Positions 25,837 through 34,959 of a DNA stretch of 64,000 nt are shown piece after piece. The translations under genes were made by a program, and so were the position numbers. A model generated the notes under the pieces. The model made no database searches. It saw nothing but the letters and a program-made list of their open reading frames with translations, and was not told the DNA's origin. The stretch lies in contig CAZJVD010000009.1 of the NCBI GenBank assembly GCA_964549505.1, positions 1 to 64,000 of the forward strand, written 5' to 3'. Positions within the stretch are counted from its first letter, which is position 1; the number at the start of each line of letters is the position of its first letter. The stretch comes from CAZJVD01 sp964549505 (GTDB taxonomy: Bacteria; Bdellovibrionota; UBA1018; CAZJVD01).

Positions 25837-27017
25837 TGGGCGACTTTTCCTTCCCAGAAGTTCACTTGAGTGATGCCGTTGATATGAAACACAACCCACG
25901 CAACAAATAGTCCGCGCACCCACATATCGGAAGTGTCGGAGTTCGCGTTCCGGTTTCGCATCAGACGAATCATCAGACCAAGAGCGAGCGCATTCCACAG
26001 AACCCAAAGAGCCGCACCGATCAGGCCGGTACCCCCGAGCATCTCAAGAAAGTTATTGTGGGCGTGTCCCGAAAAAATCCACTGTGCCTTTGGATCGCTG
26101 TACTGAATGTAAGGGTACGACATCTCTTCGTTCTGCCGAAAACCGATTCCAAGCAACGGCCGCTCTTTAAAAAAATGAAGATTACCTGCCCAGAGTACTT
26201 CGCGATCCGTCCGGCCTGAGTTGTGAAAAAGATGTCGTTTCAACGCCGGGACTGAAAATACCAAACTCGCACCCAGAACGACCCCGAGAGCGGCCAGCCA
26301 CCGCCAACGTCCACGGAGAGAAAGGCCACCGTAAAGCACAAGACCGACCATCAGCGCAAACCAGAGCATCCGTGAAAACGTGAGGATGAGTGCCGTTCCA
26401 ATCAAGGCTCCGGCCAGCAGGTCGAACCATCGGCGACGGCGAAACCAAGTGTCCATCGCGCAGAAAAACGGAAAAATCAGAATACTAGCGACACTCAAAT
26501 GATGACCCATCCACAGATCGACGTGAAAACGATGGGGATCGAGCACCGGGATCACGCGCGATCGCATCCAACTCCATCCGTAAAAGTACTGACTGATCCC
26601 CACCACCGAAAGAATCGCGGCGAACGCAACCCAAGTCCGAGTGAGGCGTGCACGATCACGATCACCAAGCAAGAGGATCGCAGCAGCGAGTGAGAACGGG
26701 AGAACCAGATACCAAATCTTAAGCGAATCCCGCGCTAAGTGGATCTCAACCGAATGACCGGCCAATGTGTACGGGTGCCAAAGACCATGGACGAGACTCA
26801 CAACACAGGCCGTTCCCAGTCCAAGCGTCGTCCAAGCCAGCCGACGAACGGCTCGTACCTGGAACAGAGCACCGACCGACCTCCACCAACGACGCGCGCA
26901 ACCCGACGCAATCACGCCGGCGACAGCAACACCAAAACCGATGTTCATGATCGCCATCGCGATCAAGGTCGTCATCCAATACAGCGTGAGTGAAACACGA
27001 AGAATCCTAGAAGACAC
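25764..27017 (-). CDS. O-antigen ligase / polymerase-like membrane protein
   Basis: 417 residues with about ten hydrophobic segments and a large periplasmic loop. The loop contains GIGFRQNEE and GHAHNNFLEMLGGTGLIG, the conserved HxHNxxLE region of the Wzy_C/WaaL family (PF04932). Such proteins join O-antigen or capsule units to lipid A core or polymerise them at the outer face of the inner membrane. The start is GTG at 27017, overlapping the end of asnB by 11 bp. It is the last gene of the leftward cluster that starts near 31290. Polymerase and ligase cannot be told apart from sequence. Confidence 0.85.
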   Translation of the reverse strand: MSSRILRVSLTLYWMTTLIAMAIMNIGFGVAVAGVIASGCARRWWRSVGALFQVRAVRRLAWTTLGLGTACVVSLVHGLWHPYTLAGHSVEIHLARDSLKIWYLVLPFSLAAAILLLGDRDRARLTRTWVAFAAILSVVGISQYFYGWSWMRSRVIPVLDPHRFHVDLWMGHHLSVASILIFPFFCAMDTWFRRRRWFDLLAGALIGTALILTFSRMLWFALMVGLVLYGGLSLRGRWRWLAALGVVLGASLVFSVPALKRHLFHNSGRTDREVLWAGNLHFFKERPLLGIGFRQNEEMSYPYIQYSDPKAQWIFSGHAHNNFLEMLGGTGLIGAALWVLWNALALGLMIRLMRNRNANSDTSDMWVRGLFVAWVVFHINGITQVNFWEGKVAHQLMWSLAWLLVWARAAAPKSELS

Positions 27018-28977
27018 GCCGGCACCAATGGTCCAAGACGATCAAAGACCAAAGACTGCGTGAACGGTCGCGCGCACGACCGCGATGCTGACCTAAAGCG
27101 CTCGCGAACCACGATCGCTCCAGTCCAGCCACCTCCCACACGGGTGAATCCGCAAGGATTTTATGAACACGATCGCCCAAAACACCTTCGCACCAGCGCG
27201 CGAGCGGAATCGCAAAGCCCCGTTTCTTTCGGTCGACGATCCCCGCTGGCAAGAGCGGTCGCATCGCCTGCTTCATGAGGTATTTGCCCACACCGCGCCG
27301 AATCTTGAGATTCAATGGAACACTCCGACTCCAACGCACAAACTCTCGATCCAACATTGGCGGTCGGACCTCAAGAGAGTAAGCCATGGATGCACGATCG
27401 ACCTTTGTGAGAACCGATCCCGGCAAATAACTCATGAAATCGATATCCATCATGTTCATGACGTCTTGGGAAGATCGCGACCCGTTTCCAAAGTATTCCT
27501 GAAACTCACGGAGAGCTTCGTGGCCGGACCAGTCCTGGTCTGTCGGTTTGTCACTGCGAAACATCATCGCCACATCGCCGGTATCCGACGCCGACATCCA
27601 CCGAAAATGACGGCGGATCGGATCGTGGTCAAAGCGCTCAGCAAAACGCTTCAGCTTCCATTCCAAACTTTGATACGTCGAGCGAACTGGCAAGCTTCGA
27701 ACCATTGGACCGATCCAAGCTTTGCGAACCCAGTTCGGAAAACGACGATACAGAGGTGCGAGTGCATGCGCTCGGTACGTTGGATAACCACCCCAGAGCT
27801 CGTCACCACCGTCACCTCCGAGAACCACTTTGACGTGCTTTGCAGCCAGCTGGGAAACGACTGCAGTCGGCAGAATCGACGAATCTCCTAGAGGCTCGTC
27901 CAAACTCGTGAGCAACGCATCGACACTTTCCACAAGTGTGTGAACGCCCACGCGCTTTTCAATATGGTCTGTACCTAGGTGCTGAGCCACGAGTCTTGCG
28001 TAAGGGCTCTCATCAAAGTCTTTTTCTTCGAACGCGATCGAAAACGTTCTCAGCGTTTCCTTGCGCCCGTCTTCTTGCTTAATAGCTTGTGCCATAGCAG
28101 CCACCGACGAACTATCGATGCCACCACTCAGAAACACACCGACGGGAACGTCTGCGATCAGGTGGCGTCGTACGGCTGCACGCAACTCATCACGAAACTC
28201 GTTTTCATAATCTGCGAGCGCGCGATGTTCACGCTCCGGTATCGCCTGTCTCGGATCCGAGCCGAGTGGCCAAGCAAATCGGACGGGTTCCTCGAGGCGA
28301 CCGTCGCGCCACCGAATGTACGATCCAGGCTGAAGCTTTCGGACACCGGCGATGGCGCTGCCGGGAGCAGCGATGCTGTCCGTAAAGAAAAATTCTCGAA
28401 GGCGATCGCGGTCGACTTCACGCTTGATCAACGGATGCAAGAGCAGCGTCGTGAGCTCCGACGCGAAAACAATTCCACTGTTACCAGCACTCTGACCTTG
28501 AGTCGCACCGAGAGTCGCATAATACAGAGGTTTGATTCCGGCCGGATCCCTTGCCAAAAACAATGTTTTCGAATTCGGATCGAGTGCGGCAAACGCAAAC
28601 ATCCCGTTCAAGGTCGCAAGCGCGGCAGGCCCCTGCGATGCCAGAACCGCAAGCACGACTTCGGTGTCCGATTCGGTTCCAAACGCGACCCCTTGTTTTT
28701 CTAGGGTGGCTTTCAATTCGGCGTAATTATAAACCTCGCCGTTGTACGAAATGGTCCACGCTCCCAGTGCACGATCGCGAAGCACCAGTGGTTGAACACC
28801 CCCTGCGATATCAAGAATAGACAGTCGACGATGTCCGAGTATGCCTCGAAAACGGCCGGTGTCGATGCGTCGAATACCTTCGGCATCGGGACCGCGATGC
28901 CGCAAACCCCGTGACATCGCTGTGATCAGAGGCTCGCGGACCTCGCCGGATTCAAGGAACCCGAATATCCCGCACAT
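27007..28977 (-). CDS. asnB: Glutamine-hydrolysing asparagine synthase
   Basis: 656 residues. The N-terminus MCGIFGFLESG has the catalytic Cys2 of class II glutamine amidotransferases, with RHRGPDAEG and the SYNGEVYNYAEL motif. The C-terminal synthase domain has the pyrophosphate loop FLSGGIDSSSVAAMA and GGDGGDELWGGY. It makes asparagine, or amidates a sugar precursor. Its place between a polysaccharide glycosyltransferase and an O-antigen ligase suggests a role in surface polymer amidation, as for related genes in other exopolysaccharide loci. Start and stop overlap both neighbours (26 bp and 11 bp), so it is part of a tightly coupled operon. Confidence 0.92.
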   Translation of the reverse strand: MCGIFGFLESGEVREPLITAMSRGLRHRGPDAEGIRRIDTGRFRGILGHRRLSILDIAGGVQPLVLRDRALGAWTISYNGEVYNYAELKATLEKQGVAFGTESDTEVVLAVLASQGPAALATLNGMFAFAALDPNSKTLFLARDPAGIKPLYYATLGATQGQSAGNSGIVFASELTTLLLHPLIKREVDRDRLREFFFTDSIAAPGSAIAGVRKLQPGSYIRWRDGRLEEPVRFAWPLGSDPRQAIPEREHRALADYENEFRDELRAAVRRHLIADVPVGVFLSGGIDSSSVAAMAQAIKQEDGRKETLRTFSIAFEEKDFDESPYARLVAQHLGTDHIEKRVGVHTLVESVDALLTSLDEPLGDSSILPTAVVSQLAAKHVKVVLGGDGGDELWGGYPTYRAHALAPLYRRFPNWVRKAWIGPMVRSLPVRSTYQSLEWKLKRFAERFDHDPIRRHFRWMSASDTGDVAMMFRSDKPTDQDWSGHEALREFQEYFGNGSRSSQDVMNMMDIDFMSYLPGSVLTKVDRASMAYSLEVRPPMLDREFVRWSRSVPLNLKIRRGVGKYLMKQAMRPLLPAGIVDRKKRGFAIPLARWCEGVLGDRVHKILADSPVWEVAGLERSWFASALGQHRGRARDRSRSLWSLIVLDHWCRRVF

Positions 28978-29914
28978 CGAAACCCCGTCGCTCGCGAATC
29001 AGGTACGGCACCTGTTCGCTCGCTTCGTAATACGTTCGCATCGAAAGTTCAGCCATGATTCCCAATCCGACAAACTGCACACCCACGATGCCAAAAACAG
29101 CTGCAATGATAAAAAGTGGATTTCGGTGAACCCAAATGTCCCAAGCAAGTTTTTCCCACAGAACGTAGGCCGACAACAGAAGCGACACGCCCATACCCGC
29201 TAAGCCCACCGTTCCAAACACACGACTGGGCTTTGAACGATAGCGCTGAAAAAACCAAACCGTGATCAGATCGACCAACACGCTGAACGTCCGCGACAGA
29301 CCATACTTCGACTTACCTCGAACGCGCGGCCGATGATGGACTTCGAGCTGCGACACGCGCGCTCCTAAGTCCTCAACCAAAACACCTAAAAACCGATGCA
29401 TCTCCCCGTAAATACGCAGCTCACGAACGACTTCAGCACGATAAGCCTTTAGCGAACATCCAAGATCGCGAAGCGAAGTTTTTGTAACCGATCGGATCAG
29501 GCCATTGGCGATCGTCGACGGCAAACGCCGCAACCAAAATCCGTCCTGTCGCGATTTGCGCCAACCGGCAACGAAATCAAATCCTTCGTCGATTTTGGCT
29601 AGAAGCTTAGGGATGTCGGCCGGATCGTTTTGCCCGTCGCTGTCGAGGGTCACGATCACGCGTCCCGAAGCGTTTCGAAACCCGACATCAAACGCAGCCG
29701 TTTGGCCCGCATTCTTGCGAAGCTGGATCAAACGAAGCCATGGCTTCTCGCTCTGCCACTGGCTGAGAACCGACCAACTGTCGTCGGTACTCCCGTCATC
29801 CACGGCGATGACTTCAAAGCGATAGGGCTCGAGAACACGTGCGAGCTCCGAGAGCAGATCGCTCAAACTCTCACGCTCGTTATAGACAGGTAGAACGACG
29901 GAAAGGTCCATCAT
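28952..29914 (-). CDS. Polyprenyl-phosphate glycosyltransferase, GT2 with two C-terminal TM helices
   Basis: 320 residues. The GT-A domain begins LSVVLPVYNERESL and has the nucleotide-binding DDGSTDDSW and the DSDGQNDPADIP metal motif. Two hydrophobic helices follow at the C-terminus (VGLAGMGVSLLLSAYVLWE and FIIAAVFGIVGVQFVGLGI). This layout is that of GtrB, ArnC and DPM1-like enzymes, which load a sugar onto undecaprenyl phosphate on the inner side of the membrane. The product would feed the GT-C-type membrane protein encoded just upstream. It overlaps asnB by 26 bp. Confidence 0.9.
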   Translation of the reverse strand: MMDLSVVLPVYNERESLSDLLSELARVLEPYRFEVIAVDDGSTDDSWSVLSQWQSEKPWLRLIQLRKNAGQTAAFDVGFRNASGRVIVTLDSDGQNDPADIPKLLAKIDEGFDFVAGWRKSRQDGFWLRRLPSTIANGLIRSVTKTSLRDLGCSLKAYRAEVVRELRIYGEMHRFLGVLVEDLGARVSQLEVHHRPRVRGKSKYGLSRTFSVLVDLITVWFFQRYRSKPSRVFGTVGLAGMGVSLLLSAYVLWEKLAWDIWVHRNPLFIIAAVFGIVGVQFVGLGIMAELSMRTYYEASEQVPYLIRERRGFDVRDIRVP

Positions 29915-29949
29915 TCCAACAGTTAACCTGATTAAACTGCTTGTACAAG

Positions 29950-31290
29950 TCAGCGTTTACGCGGTCGAAACGGAGGAGCTGAATAGATCGAGTTGGCTGA
30001 TTTCGCTTCGATTTCGCGCAACCAGATTTCATCCCGAGCAGGAATACAGGGAACACGCGTCAGGGACTGCGTGCACGCGCGAGCGTAACTCGTCTCATCG
30101 GCAACAACCGGGAAACGTGTGGCCATGGTACGTAGCTCTTTAAGCGTCACCAGCACGATCACGAGCGCCACGATCCCGAGCACGCGACGATTTCGGTTTT
30201 CGATCACCCAAATACTAGCGACCGCCGCCAGCAGACCAAAACCTAAGTAAAGAGCGGGCTGAGCGTGGCGAAGGAACATCGTCGGTGACCACAGAAAAAA
30301 CCAAAGGCTGTAAAAAACAAGCGCACTCAGCAGCCCTAAGACAAGTACACTCCTTCGGCGCACGAAATACCAGACACCCGCAAGACAACCTGCACTCAAG
30401 AGAAACAAGATGCGCAGTTTGGTCGCGCTATCGTAACCCGCCCACTCCAACATAGGGCTGGCCAACCGTTCGTTCAAACCGTGAACGCGAATGCCGTCGA
30501 GGCCTGAGTTTCCACGAACAACAAAGTCTACAAATCGCGCGAGCCAAAGCTCAGCTTGCAGGCCGTCGTAACGACAGGCGATCACAACCAGCCACGCAAC
30601 AAGTGGAACCCAGAAACAAGCCACCATACCCAGCCAGCGAGAAAAGGCCTCACGCCCCTGCGAACCCGGCTTTTGGAGATGAAGAAACACGCGCCACGTA
30701 CCAGCCGCAACCGCCACGCAAGCAATCGGCACGTAAATGAACTTGCAGCTCCAGACTGCCAAACCCAAAAACAGGCCACTCAGCCACCACTTACCGCGCC
30801 CAAAAGCCAATAACCCGGCGCCTACCGCAAGTGCGCCGGTCAGCTCTCCGACATTCAACAAAAACCCATGCCAATAAGGAGTCTGCAAAAGCATGAGAAA
30901 CCAGAACGCCGAAGCGAAAAAGGCCCACGCTAGTGATAACCGCGAGACCCAGAAAAAGAAGGTCACTCCCAACGCCATGGCCTCGACCCAACCAACAAAA
31001 CCCAGTGCTAAACGGGACTCAAAGAGTCCTCCCCCCAACGACCAAACAAGCCCCCCTGGCCAGGACGACATAAAGCCGACGGAAAGACCGGGACCAAACC
31101 GCTCACCACCATCAAAAAAATGCGACGTATAGTCGCCATGTTCGATGAAATTGAACGCCGCAAACGTGTCGCTCACTTCGTCGATAAAGAAAGGTTGCAG
31201 ATCGGCCTCGTGAATCATCTTGATCCACGCCACAACGACAAAGAGTAAACCGACTAAAAGAGCGACAAAACGGTGCTTGAAAGGCGACAT
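29950..31290 (-). CDS. Multispanning GT-C-like glycosyltransferase
   Basis: 446 residues with about ten hydrophobic helices. After the first helix there is an acidic pair in PFFIDEVSDTF, placed like the DE/DD motif in the first periplasmic loop of GT-C enzymes (GT39, ArnT-like). The C-terminal 60 residues are soluble. Such enzymes transfer a sugar from a polyprenyl phosphate carrier at the periplasmic face. It lies 35 bp upstream of the GT2 gene that could make such a carrier. It is the first gene of the leftward polysaccharide operon and diverges from the VWA lipoprotein genes. The class is inferred from topology, not from a close match. Confidence 0.7.
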   Translation of the reverse strand: MSPFKHRFVALLVGLLFVVVAWIKMIHEADLQPFFIDEVSDTFAAFNFIEHGDYTSHFFDGGERFGPGLSVGFMSSWPGGLVWSLGGGLFESRLALGFVGWVEAMALGVTFFFWVSRLSLAWAFFASAFWFLMLLQTPYWHGFLLNVGELTGALAVGAGLLAFGRGKWWLSGLFLGLAVWSCKFIYVPIACVAVAAGTWRVFLHLQKPGSQGREAFSRWLGMVACFWVPLVAWLVVIACRYDGLQAELWLARFVDFVVRGNSGLDGIRVHGLNERLASPMLEWAGYDSATKLRILFLLSAGCLAGVWYFVRRRSVLVLGLLSALVFYSLWFFLWSPTMFLRHAQPALYLGFGLLAAVASIWVIENRNRRVLGIVALVIVLVTLKELRTMATRFPVVADETSYARACTQSLTRVPCIPARDEIWLREIEAKSANSIYSAPPFRPRKR

Positions 31291-31493
31291 GAGTGTTCAG
31301 ATTTTTACTACCTGAACGCCAGAAGAGGTGACCAGAGATTTTTCACTGCTTAGCTCGTTTTCATGAGTCCCACCTGACACTCCCTGGAAACAATCAGTTT
31401 TTAGCGTTTTTCAGCTCAACAATGCAGGCGCAGCTCCTGCACTACTTACCAGTACTTAATATGGGTAAGGGATATAAGGGGCTCTCTCTAAAC

Positions 31494-32678
31494 ATGCTGC
31501 GTGTCTTCGGAACTGGACTACTGGTCTCGGTTCTGACCGCTACGTCAGCCTGTACGACGAAGCCTTTTTCTAAGCAATTTGGCGCACTCGAGCAGCAATG
31601 GACGTTCCCGTTCTATTCGCTGCTCTTGGGGCCGCAAGGATCTCAAATCAATCTATTCCTAGTCATCGATGATTCTCCGAGCATGGAAAACGACCAAGCT
31701 GCGCTTGCCTCAAATTTTGCCGCTCTATCGTCGGCTTTAACGGAAGCTTCCGATGTTTGCTATCACGCTTATTCGACGTCGTTTTACTCAAGCCAGAGCA
31801 CAAGTGACTATGTCCGAAGTTACTGCTGGAACCGGTACGCACCAGGCGCTTTAACGACGAATGAGTTTGTCGCCCGTTTTCGCCAAGACATGCTTTTCTG
31901 TGATGCGGATCCTAATGATCCAAACAACCCGCTCGATTGCCAAGGCAATCGCTCGGAGCGCGTCACTCAATCACTTGCGACGGGTCTTTACAAGACTGCT
32001 GGCCTCGATCTGGTTCACAATACCGTGCTGCCCGATTCGCCGAGCTTCTTGCGACCTCTGCCGTTTGGAGCCAACATCGGCCTCTTTCTAACCGATGAGG
32101 CGTTCCAACGTCCGATCAGTTTTGATCTCGGTGGACAGACTTTTGATGGTGCCACTTATCTCGATCCGGCGCCCATGGCTGATTTTGTTAAACGCATTCG
32201 CACACTCAGCAATCCAGCCAACTCATCGACTGACACACTCATCATGGTTCGATCGGCTAGTCAGGACCAACCTCCTTATAGTGGGAAGTTCGATGCTGAC
32301 ACCGACGCCATCGCGCTCGGGTATCCGACCATGCACACCGCAGCTAAGGCGGTGGGTATCGACTCGCATCTTTTCGATCTCGAAGATCCGAACTTTGGCT
32401 TTTCTGACGTGGTAGCCGCTGTCATTGACGGCGTGAACAGTGCCACGCTGTTTGTCTACTTCAGCCTTCCTTACGTAATCATTCAAGGCACACTCCAGCT
32501 CGATGTCGTCGATCAGTTTGGAAACGTTGTTACAAGCGTTCCGTCGTCGGCTTATCAGGTATCGGGCAAGAATGTGGCCCTGTCGATGACATGGGTGCAC
32601 GACTTCTTAGCCACCACAAGTCTTACAACGGATGACCTCAGTATTCGGGCTCAGGGCGTACCGGAAACTTTCGAATAG
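31494..32678 (+). CDS. VWA-domain lipoprotein, first of tandem pair
   Basis: About 394 residues from the ATG at 31494; starts at 31422 and 31461 are also open. The signal peptide ends in a lipobox TSAC with Cys20. A von Willebrand A domain follows with the metal (MIDAS) motif DDSPSM (Asp59, Ser61, Ser63) and a later Asp in FLTDEAF. Cysteines in DVCYHAY, YCWNRY, LFCDADP and LDCQGN suggest disulfides in a Ca-binding-like loop (DADPNDPNNP). It is likely anchored in the outer membrane and binds a ligand or assembles a surface structure. It resembles the next protein over its whole length, so the pair arose by duplication. Confidence 0.75.
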   Translation: MLRVFGTGLLVSVLTATSACTTKPFSKQFGALEQQWTFPFYSLLLGPQGSQINLFLVIDDSPSMENDQAALASNFAALSSALTEASDVCYHAYSTSFYSSQSTSDYVRSYCWNRYAPGALTTNEFVARFRQDMLFCDADPNDPNNPLDCQGNRSERVTQSLATGLYKTAGLDLVHNTVLPDSPSFLRPLPFGANIGLFLTDEAFQRPISFDLGGQTFDGATYLDPAPMADFVKRIRTLSNPANSSTDTLIMVRSASQDQPPYSGKFDADTDAIALGYPTMHTAAKAVGIDSHLFDLEDPNFGFSDVVAAVIDGVNSATLFVYFSLPYVIIQGTLQLDVVDQFGNVVTSVPSSAYQVSGKNVALSMTWVHDFLATTSLTTDDLSIRAQGVPETFE

Positions 32679-32703
32679 GGATTGGAAACGGGAGATAAGG
32701 GTT

Positions 32704-33930
32704 ATGAAGCGCACGACTCGGACAGGACTAAAAGCGGGATTACTCTTACTACTTACGGGATGGACCTTCGGATGCGCCAATCCGTTTTACGGCGCTCAGC
32801 CTCGCGAAGCACGATTTGGCTTAGGTAGTAGCGCTCAGAGCATCTTAATGAACTCAGAACTCACGATGCTTTTCGGGATCGATAACTCTCAGAGCATGGA
32901 AGACAACATCAACAAAGTAAACGCTGAGATGGATCAGTTTGCACCGCTGCTGCCACTTATCAGCAACATCTGTCTCTACAGTTTTACAACCGATTACTAC
33001 AAACATATTAGCGATCCGGACAACATCGGCACGGGTTCTTATGATCCGTTTTTCAATCGCCTCTGCAACGATCAGAGTTCTCCGAGCGCCATGACTACGC
33101 CCGTGCTTCTGCAACACTTCAAAGACGACATCATCAATGTTTGCCGCGACCAGAACGGAGATGGAATAGCCGAAGACTGCATGGGAAGTTCAAACGAAGA
33201 AATGGCTCGTTCGCTTCTGCATGTCTCGCAATCGAAGTTCGGCTACGACAGTATCAATCATACCTATTCTGCTTCGGGCATCAGCCTCACCGGACCGAAC
33301 TCACTCTTCGTTTTTGTAGGTATCAGCGATGAAGTGTGGCAAGTGAGCAACCAGGCTTCCTTCGTATGGAACGGCGGTCTGATCCCTACCAATCCTAATC
33401 TTTACGCTCCCAAGTTTCGAGAGACACTCGATCAGCTTGAGACGTCGCTGTTTCCGAACAACACGACCCCAGCTTTCCAGTACATTGTTCATCATATTCC
33501 GCCCAACGGAGGCACTGAGAACTTTCAAACGGGGGGCACGAGCACGACCATTCCAGTCAATGGTGAGTACGCACGCCTTCATCAACTCGGCGGCGCATCA
33601 TCGACCGAGGCTGACATCAATCTAGGAAGCTTTAGCAATCTGGTTCAGAACATCACGAACACGATCTCGAACAATCTCCAGATCAACGTACCGTTCGCCA
33701 TGGCAACAAATGTGGCTGCTGTTTTCAGCATCGTTCTGACCGACGACAACAACACGATCGTGTGGAACGTGCCCTCCAGCGCGATATCGTTCAGCGGAAA
33801 CGTGGTCTATATCCAGTACAGCGTCCTCATGAACTTCCTGCTCTCTTATGGCGGCGGTTCGGCAGCAGCTGTAGCACTTTGGAACACGCTTGACGTCGTG
33901 ATCCAGTGGCAGCCTGAGACAGCTGGCTAG
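32704..33930 (+). CDS. VWA-domain lipoprotein, second of tandem pair
   Basis: About 408 residues. I chose the ATG at 32704 behind GGGAGATAAGG; the frame is open 24 codons further up. The signal peptide ends at Cys24 (WTFGC), a weak lipobox. The MIDAS motif is DNSQSM (Asp60, Ser62, Ser64), and VGISDEVW gives the later Asp. The loop CRDQNGDGIAEDC has the pattern of a calcium-binding DxNxDG turn, matching CDADPNDPNNPLDC in the first copy. The two genes are separated by 25 bp and are probably co-transcribed. The ligand is unknown. Confidence 0.75.
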   Translation: MKRTTRTGLKAGLLLLLTGWTFGCANPFYGAQPREARFGLGSSAQSILMNSELTMLFGIDNSQSMEDNINKVNAEMDQFAPLLPLISNICLYSFTTDYYKHISDPDNIGTGSYDPFFNRLCNDQSSPSAMTTPVLLQHFKDDIINVCRDQNGDGIAEDCMGSSNEEMARSLLHVSQSKFGYDSINHTYSASGISLTGPNSLFVFVGISDEVWQVSNQASFVWNGGLIPTNPNLYAPKFRETLDQLETSLFPNNTTPAFQYIVHHIPPNGGTENFQTGGTSTTIPVNGEYARLHQLGGASSTEADINLGSFSNLVQNITNTISNNLQINVPFAMATNVAAVFSIVLTDDNNTIVWNVPSSAISFSGNVVYIQYSVLMNFLLSYGGGSAAAVALWNTLDVVIQWQPETAG

Positions 33931-33969
33931 GGCGTGTCCTCTCATCACATTTCTGATACAATCAGGCGC

Positions 33970-34170
33970 ATGCAACACTTGAATTTTTATCGCTGTGTGT
34001 TCGTATGCACGATTCTTGTTTTAGCAGCCGGCTGCTCGGGCAGCAAACCTTCGCAGGATTACGGATTCAATTACGACTGCTTCAATAAGTGCGAACGCCA
34101 ACCGACTGGAAATCTTCAAGAGTGCACACGACAGTGCACCGAAGAACAGACGAAACATCCGAACGAGTAA
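33970..34170 (+). CDS. Small cysteine-rich lipoprotein
   Basis: 66 residues. The signal sequence CVFVCTILVLAAGC has a clear lipobox LAAGC. The mature part is short and contains the pairs DCFNKCE and ECTRQCT, two CxxxC helices that could form two disulfides, a small helical hairpin of the CHCH-like kind. The start ATG at 33970 lies 39 bp after the second VWA lipoprotein gene, so the three may form one operon. It faces the convergent glycosyltransferase gene. Confidence 0.65.
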   Translation: MQHLNFYRCVFVCTILVLAAGCSGSKPSQDYGFNYDCFNKCERQPTGNLQECTRQCTEEQTKHPNE

Positions 34171-34176
34171 GACGAG

Positions 34177-34959
34177 TCAGTGTCGGTGTTCGGCGCGTGC
34201 GTACTTCTTTCGCCTCAGCCTGAGATCGGACTCAATCAAAGCGAGTTCGCCGGCTGTCCGTATCATCGCAAACAGACTGAGTTTGGAACCCGAACGGTCC
34301 ACCCATCGATCTAGGGGATTTTCATGGAGTTCACGGATCTCCCAACGCCCGACGCCTGGGTACCCAGCCAAACCTCGACCTAGAATTTCAATATCAAAAG
34401 CCCACCGAGTTAAGAACGGTTCTGAAAGCACAGATTTCAAAGTTTCCGAAACACGAAACACTTTTGCTCCACATTGCGTGTCGTAGACAGGAATCCGCAG
34501 AACGAGCGACGCCAGCGTCGCAAAACAACGCCCGAGATAGTGCCGCCATAGTTTTCGTTCAATCTTTTTTCCCAAGAGTTGCACACGACTGCCCAATACC
34601 GTTTGGATCGAACTGTCGGCCAGAACACGCAGCAGTTTTGCAAGATCCGTAATCGACGTCGCCAGATCGGCGTCCAGGTAACCCACGACTTCAGCTCCAT
34701 CGTCAATGGCACGCCGAAGTCCAGCGCGAACGGCTTCCGCTTTGCCGACATTTTTATCGAGTCCTAGAAGTTCAGCCCTTCCTCCCGATCGATCCACCAG
34801 CGCTTGTAACAAGGCCCGCGTCTCATCGGTGGAACCGTCATCGACAAAAATGAAGCGGATCGGGTGACTTTGGAACGCTTGCTCGAACTCCTGAAGCGCA
34901 ACGGCAGGAAACCGCACCGCCTCGTTAAAGCAAGGCACCACAATGCCGGTCTTGTTCAT
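34177..34959 (-). CDS. Glycosyltransferase family 2 (dolichyl-phosphate-mannose-synthase-like)
   Basis: 260 residues. GIVVPCFNEAVRF starts the GT-A fold, with FVDDGSTDETRALL for UDP/GDP binding and LDADLATS as the metal-binding DxD. There are no C-terminal transmembrane helices, unlike the GT2 at 28952. VYDTQCGAKVFR and HENPLDRWVDRSGSK are segments I associate with bacterial DPM1-type enzymes. It probably charges a polyprenyl phosphate with a hexose. Its start overlaps the stop of the upstream membrane protein gene (ATGA), so a GT-C enzyme and its donor synthase are made together. Confidence 0.85.
   Translation of the reverse strand: MNKTGIVVPCFNEAVRFPAVALQEFEQAFQSHPIRFIFVDDGSTDETRALLQALVDRSGGRAELLGLDKNVGKAEAVRAGLRRAIDDGAEVVGYLDADLATSITDLAKLLRVLADSSIQTVLGSRVQLLGKKIERKLWRHYLGRCFATLASLVLRIPVYDTQCGAKVFRVSETLKSVLSEPFLTRWAFDIEILGRGLAGYPGVGRWEIRELHENPLDRWVDRSGSKLSLFAMIRTAGELALIESDLRLRRKKYARAEHRH

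Noticed and set aside
27163..28704. Long plus-strand open frames over asnB
   Set aside because: asnB is fully supported by catalytic motifs on the other strand.
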